In this document: piece by piece, positions 3,187-5,373 of the stretch
How positions within the stretch are numbered: position 1 is the stretch's first letter
How the letters are laid out: each line of letters opens with the position of its first letter
Notes under the pieces: generated by a model
Database searches by the model: none
Told to the model about the DNA's origin: nothing
The model's input: the letters and a program-made list of their open reading frames with translations, nothing else
NCBI GenBank assembly: GCA_963660915.1
Contig: CAVLAO010000096.1
Span: 1 to 5,373 of the forward strand
DNA length: 5,373 nt
Reading direction: 5' to 3'
From: UMGS1766 sp963660915
GTDB taxonomy: Bacteria; Bacillota; Clostridia; Oscillospirales; Oscillospiraceae
Program-made: the position numbers and the translations under genes

Positions 3187-4533
3187 ATGGAAGAAACCAA
3201 ATCGCTGGAGGTCTTTGCAAAGGCCCCCGTCCGCAAGGCCGTGCTGCAAAATGCACTGCCCGCCATGGCCGCCATGCTCATGGTGCTGATTTACAACCTC
3301 GCAGATACTTTTTTCATCGGTCAAACCCACGATGATCTGCAGGTGGCGGCCGTTTCGCTTGCTACGCCGGTCTTCCTGCTGTTCATGTCGGTGGGCACGG
3401 TGTTCGGCATCGGCGGCACCTCGGTGATCTCCCGCGCACTGGGCGAAGGCCGGAAGGACTACGCCAAAAAGGTCTGCTCCTTCTGTATGTGGAGCTGTGT
3501 GGGCGTGGGTATTCTGATGTCTGCCCTGTTCCTGCTCTTTATGGACCCGATTCTCTCTCTCATCGGCGCAAGTGCCGAAACATGGGCCTATGCGAAAACA
3601 TACCTGACCATCGTGAGCTGCTCCGGTCCCTTCGTGCTGATTGCAAACTGCTACTCCAATGTCATCCGTGCTGAGGGACAGTCCGGCAAAGCTATGATGG
3701 GGCAGCTGCTCGGCAATCTGCTGAATGTCATTCTGGACCCCATCATGATCCTTGCTCTGCACTGGAACATCACCGGCGCAGCCATTGCCACCGTCATCGG
3801 CAATGTGGCCGGCGCGGGCTACTACATCCTCTACTTCCTCAAGGGCGAATCCACCCTCAGCATCCGGATTCAGGATTTTTCCGTAAAGGATAAAGTTGCT
3901 TCCGGGGTGTTTGCCATCGGCATTCCGGCTGCACTGGGCAACCTGCTGATGAGCATTTCCAGTATCCTGATGAACAGCCAGATGGCAAAATACGGTGACA
4001 TGGCGGTGGCCGGTGTGGGCGTTGCCATGAAGGTGACCATGATGACCGGCATGGTGTGTATCGGTCTTGGGCAGGGCATTCAGCCGCTGCTGGGCTACTG
4101 CGTCGGCGCAAGAAACTGGGAGCGGTACAGGAGCGCTCTGCGGTTCTCGCTGCAGTTTGCGTTTGCACTGAGCGTTGTGCTGACAGCACTTTGCTACCTG
4201 TTCACCGGGCAGATCGTCAGTGCATTCCTCACGGATGCCGCCGCGTATGATTATGGCTTTGCCTTCTCTCGCATCCTGCTCTGCACCAGCTTCCTGTTCG
4301 GCGTGTTCTATGTTCTTACCAACGCCTTACAAGCCTGCGGTGCGGCAACGGAATCCTTTATCGTCAACATTTCCCGGCAGGGGTTGATCTATATCCCGGC
4401 TATGTTCATTCTGGGAAGCATCTTCCACGAGACTGGTCTGATCTGGGCGCAGCCGGTGGCAGATGTCCTGTCCTTCCTGCTGGCAGTCGTGCTGTATCGC
4501 CGGATCTCGGTCAAAATGAACCGTTCCCTCTGA
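3187..4533 (+). CDS. MATE-family multidrug efflux pump (MepA-like)
   Basis: This 448-residue membrane protein has the two-times-six-helix layout of multidrug and toxic compound extrusion transporters, which export cationic or amphipathic drugs by Na+ or H+ antiport. The N-half opens with a short cytoplasmic tail, then AAMLMVLIYNLADTFFIGQ (TM1, about 28-46), VGTVFGIGGTSVISRALGEG (69-88), and NLLNVILDPIMILAL (177-191). The C-half starts near 240 with GVFAIGIPAALGNLLMSISS. It contains the conserved GLGQGIQPLLGYCVGARNWE (293-312), and ends with helices at about 394-412 and 421-437. Length and symmetry are normal. The ATG at 3187 has AGGAGA about six bases upstream. It is second in an operon with marR. 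The MepA subgroup is suggested by length and partner; substrates cannot be predicted. No clear terminator follows. Confidence 0.95.
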   Translation: MEETKSLEVFAKAPVRKAVLQNALPAMAAMLMVLIYNLADTFFIGQTHDDLQVAAVSLATPVFLLFMSVGTVFGIGGTSVISRALGEGRKDYAKKVCSFCMWSCVGVGILMSALFLLFMDPILSLIGASAETWAYAKTYLTIVSCSGPFVLIANCYSNVIRAEGQSGKAMMGQLLGNLLNVILDPIMILALHWNITGAAIATVIGNVAGAGYYILYFLKGESTLSIRIQDFSVKDKVASGVFAIGIPAALGNLLMSISSILMNSQMAKYGDMAVAGVGVAMKVTMMTGMVCIGLGQGIQPLLGYCVGARNWERYRSALRFSLQFAFALSVVLTALCYLFTGQIVSAFLTDAAAYDYGFAFSRILLCTSFLFGVFYVLTNALQACGAATESFIVNISRQGLIYIPAMFILGSIFHETGLIWAQPVADVLSFLLAVVLYRRISVKMNRSL

Positions 4534-4590
4534 AAGAGCTGAGGAAGAAATGCGCTCGCATGACAGGCACACCTTGTCAAGCATCGGGAA

Positions 4591-4842
4591 TTACAGTACC
4601 CGGGCAGACTGCAGATAATCCAGCAGTGTCTGGCTCACCACCGAACTGGCGGTCTTGGAAAACGCCAGCCCCAGCGTCCGGCAGCAGGCAGGCTCCAGCG
4701 GGCAGAACTGGACTGGCTGCTGTACAACAAGCCCTTGGAGTATGCCCAGTTTGTGCTAGGTGGCGAGATAGAGCATTACCTCTCCCTCGGCTGTGACCAC
4801 GGCAGACTGGAAGATTGACCTTTTGTTTTCCCAAACTGCAAA
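4591..4842 (-). pseudogene. C-terminal remnant of a second LysR-family regulator
   Basis: The minus-strand frame ends at TAA (4593-4591) and reads LGILQGLVVQQPVQFCPLEP, then CRTLGLAFSKTASSVVSQTL and LDYLQSARVL. This follows the last strand and helix of LysR effector domains, where a basic-hydrophobic RxLGLAF-K segment precedes S-x-x-x-x-x-LLDYL. An in-frame TAG at 4758-4756 interrupts it. Upstream of that the frame continues as RSIFQSAVVTAEGEVMLYLA, plausible for the preceding beta-alpha unit. The N-terminal two thirds, including the DNA-binding domain, are missing, and the fragment abuts the terminator at 4845-4888. A plus-strand reading of the same bases looks protein-like too but has no start or family. 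Together with the flanking 4534-4590, where I see nothing but a small ATGCG/CGCAT dyad, this fills the gap after the pump gene. Confidence 0.5.
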
Positions 4843-4888
4843 ACACCTCCCGGCAGATACCTGTTTTTGAATAAGTCTGCCGGGAGGT
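4838..4888 (-). terminator. Strong terminator downstream of the histidinol-phosphatase remnant
   Basis: ACCTCCCGGCAGA (4845-4857) and TCTGCCGGGAGGT (4876-4888) form a perfect 13-bp stem with an 18-base loop. In the minus direction it is followed by GTTTTGC. It begins seven bases after the stop codon at 4895, so it ends the minus-strand unit. The plus direction lacks a T-tract. Confidence 0.8.
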
Positions 4889-4894
4889 ATTCTG

Positions 4895-5325
4895 TTATAA
4901 TGGATGAAAAACAGGCTTCATCTTATCAAAGGTGCAGAATTCTTTGAATCCCAACGCCTTTAGCTCCTGCTTTGTTTCGTCCATAAAGGCCCCAAGGTGT
5001 TCCGGTTTGTGGCTGTCGCTCCCAATCGTGAGAATGCGCCCGCCCAATTCCCGGTACAGTTTCAGAATTTCTCGTGATGGCGTGAGATCAGCCAAGCCGT
5101 ATCGGTGGCTGGAAGTGTTCACCTCGATTCCTTTCCTGTCTGCAATCACGGTTTTCAGGATTTTGGTAAGCACTGGCTTGAGCCTTTCAAATGGGTAAGT
5201 GCCTGCGTTATCGTACCGGGTGATCAAGTCCATATGTGCCAGCACACTGTAATCATGATAATGCTTCACCAGATACAGCAATTCCGCATAATAAACGCTG
5301 TATGAACGTGATAATCAGCTCTCAT
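4895..5325 (-). pseudogene. hisJ: PHP-family histidinol-phosphatase with a large internal deletion and frameshift
   Basis: PHP-domain histidinol-phosphatase (HisJ/HisK type) removes phosphate from L-histidinol phosphate late in histidine synthesis, using a metal cluster held by His and Asp residues. The N-terminus is intact: ATG at 5325-5323, AGAAAGGA about 11 bases upstream, reading MRADYHVHTAF, which contains PHP motif I (HVHT). The sequence then jumps out of frame, and the start frame ends at TGA after 19 codons. The C-terminal half continues in another frame from about 5293: YYAELLYLVKHYHDYSVLAH, the IEVNTSSHRYGL segment, and TIGSDSHKPEHLGAFMDE with the GSDSH metal ligands, ending KPVFHPL. 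Normal proteins have about 260-275 residues; only about 140 remain, so roughly 120-130 residues, including the TEH-type ligands, are gone. A TTG at 5281 could only start a useless half. Family sure; gene symbol likely but other PHP phosphatases exist. Confidence 0.8.
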
Positions 5326-5373
5326 GGTACACTCTATCCTTTCTGATAAAGACTCCTGCAATGATGCACACGA
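5315..5373 (-). CDS. Possible C-terminal end of an upstream gene, cut by the window edge
   Basis: In one minus-strand frame the edge reads VCIIAGVFIRKDRVYHES and stops at TGA (5317-5315), overlapping the histidinol-phosphatase start as ATGAGAGCTGA. A hydrophobic run followed by RKDR resembles the end of a membrane protein, and an 11-base overlap is typical of translational coupling in an operon. With under 20 codons visible this may be chance. Confidence 0.25.
   Translation of the reverse strand, partial: VCIIAGVFIRKDRVYHES

Noticed and set aside
3181..3762. 193-codon minus-strand open frame opposite the MATE gene, rich in His and Gln
   Set aside because: It mirrors the codon structure of the pump gene and has no family resemblance or start signal.
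4550..4561. ATGCG-CT-CGCAT dyad after the pump gene
   Set aside because: The loop is too short for an RNA hairpin and there is no T-tract, so it does not support a terminator.
4560..4846. Plus and minus open frames starting with ATG after the pump, and a plus-strand reading ELDWLLYNKPLEYAQFVLGG
   Set aside because: The two ATG-started frames are Pro/Ala/Gly/Cys-rich shadows. The plus-strand reading has no start or family, and the minus frame with LysR C-terminal pattern explains the same bases better.

Overview
The window looks like chromosomal DNA from a low-to-mid GC Gram-positive anaerobe. The Clostridia/Oscillospiraceae (Faecalibacterium-like) are my best guess. This rests on strong AGGAGG-type ribosome binding sites, sigma-A promoters of the form TTGACA-N17-TATAAT, a CIRCE heat-shock operator, and the protein styles. 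The taxonomic call is inference; no marker gene is present.

Four genes are intact. A LysR-family regulator (364-1284, +) comes first. A small heat-shock protein of the Hsp20 family (1796-2266, -) follows. It has a promoter overlapped by a CIRCE operator and a long leader that can be folded extensively. Then comes a MarR-family regulator (2691-3116, +) followed directly by a MATE multidrug efflux pump (3187-4533, +). The last two form a classic repressor-pump operon, with three copies of an AGCATGCT-like palindrome at the right places to be operators.

The rest is largely gene decay. A ccdA-like gene (41-148, -), divergent from the LysR gene, stops after about 35 codons. Between the LysR and Hsp20 genes lies the C-terminal tail of a TetR-family regulator (1371-1559, -). 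Downstream of the pump is the C-terminal end of a second LysR-type regulator with an in-frame amber codon (4591-4842, -). At the right edge is a PHP-domain histidinol-phosphatase gene (4895-5325, -) that keeps its start and C-terminal half but has lost the middle and the reading frame.

Strong hairpin terminators separate the units (1328-1363, 1710-1752, 4845-4888), with weaker ones at 276-316 and 3120-3144. I see no CRISPR array, tRNA, rRNA, insertion sequence or conjugation gene. The best candidates for undescribed biology are regulatory: the hsp20 leader (CIRCE fused to the -35 box, a possible multi-stem RNA fold and an upstream ORF) and the marR-pump operator set.
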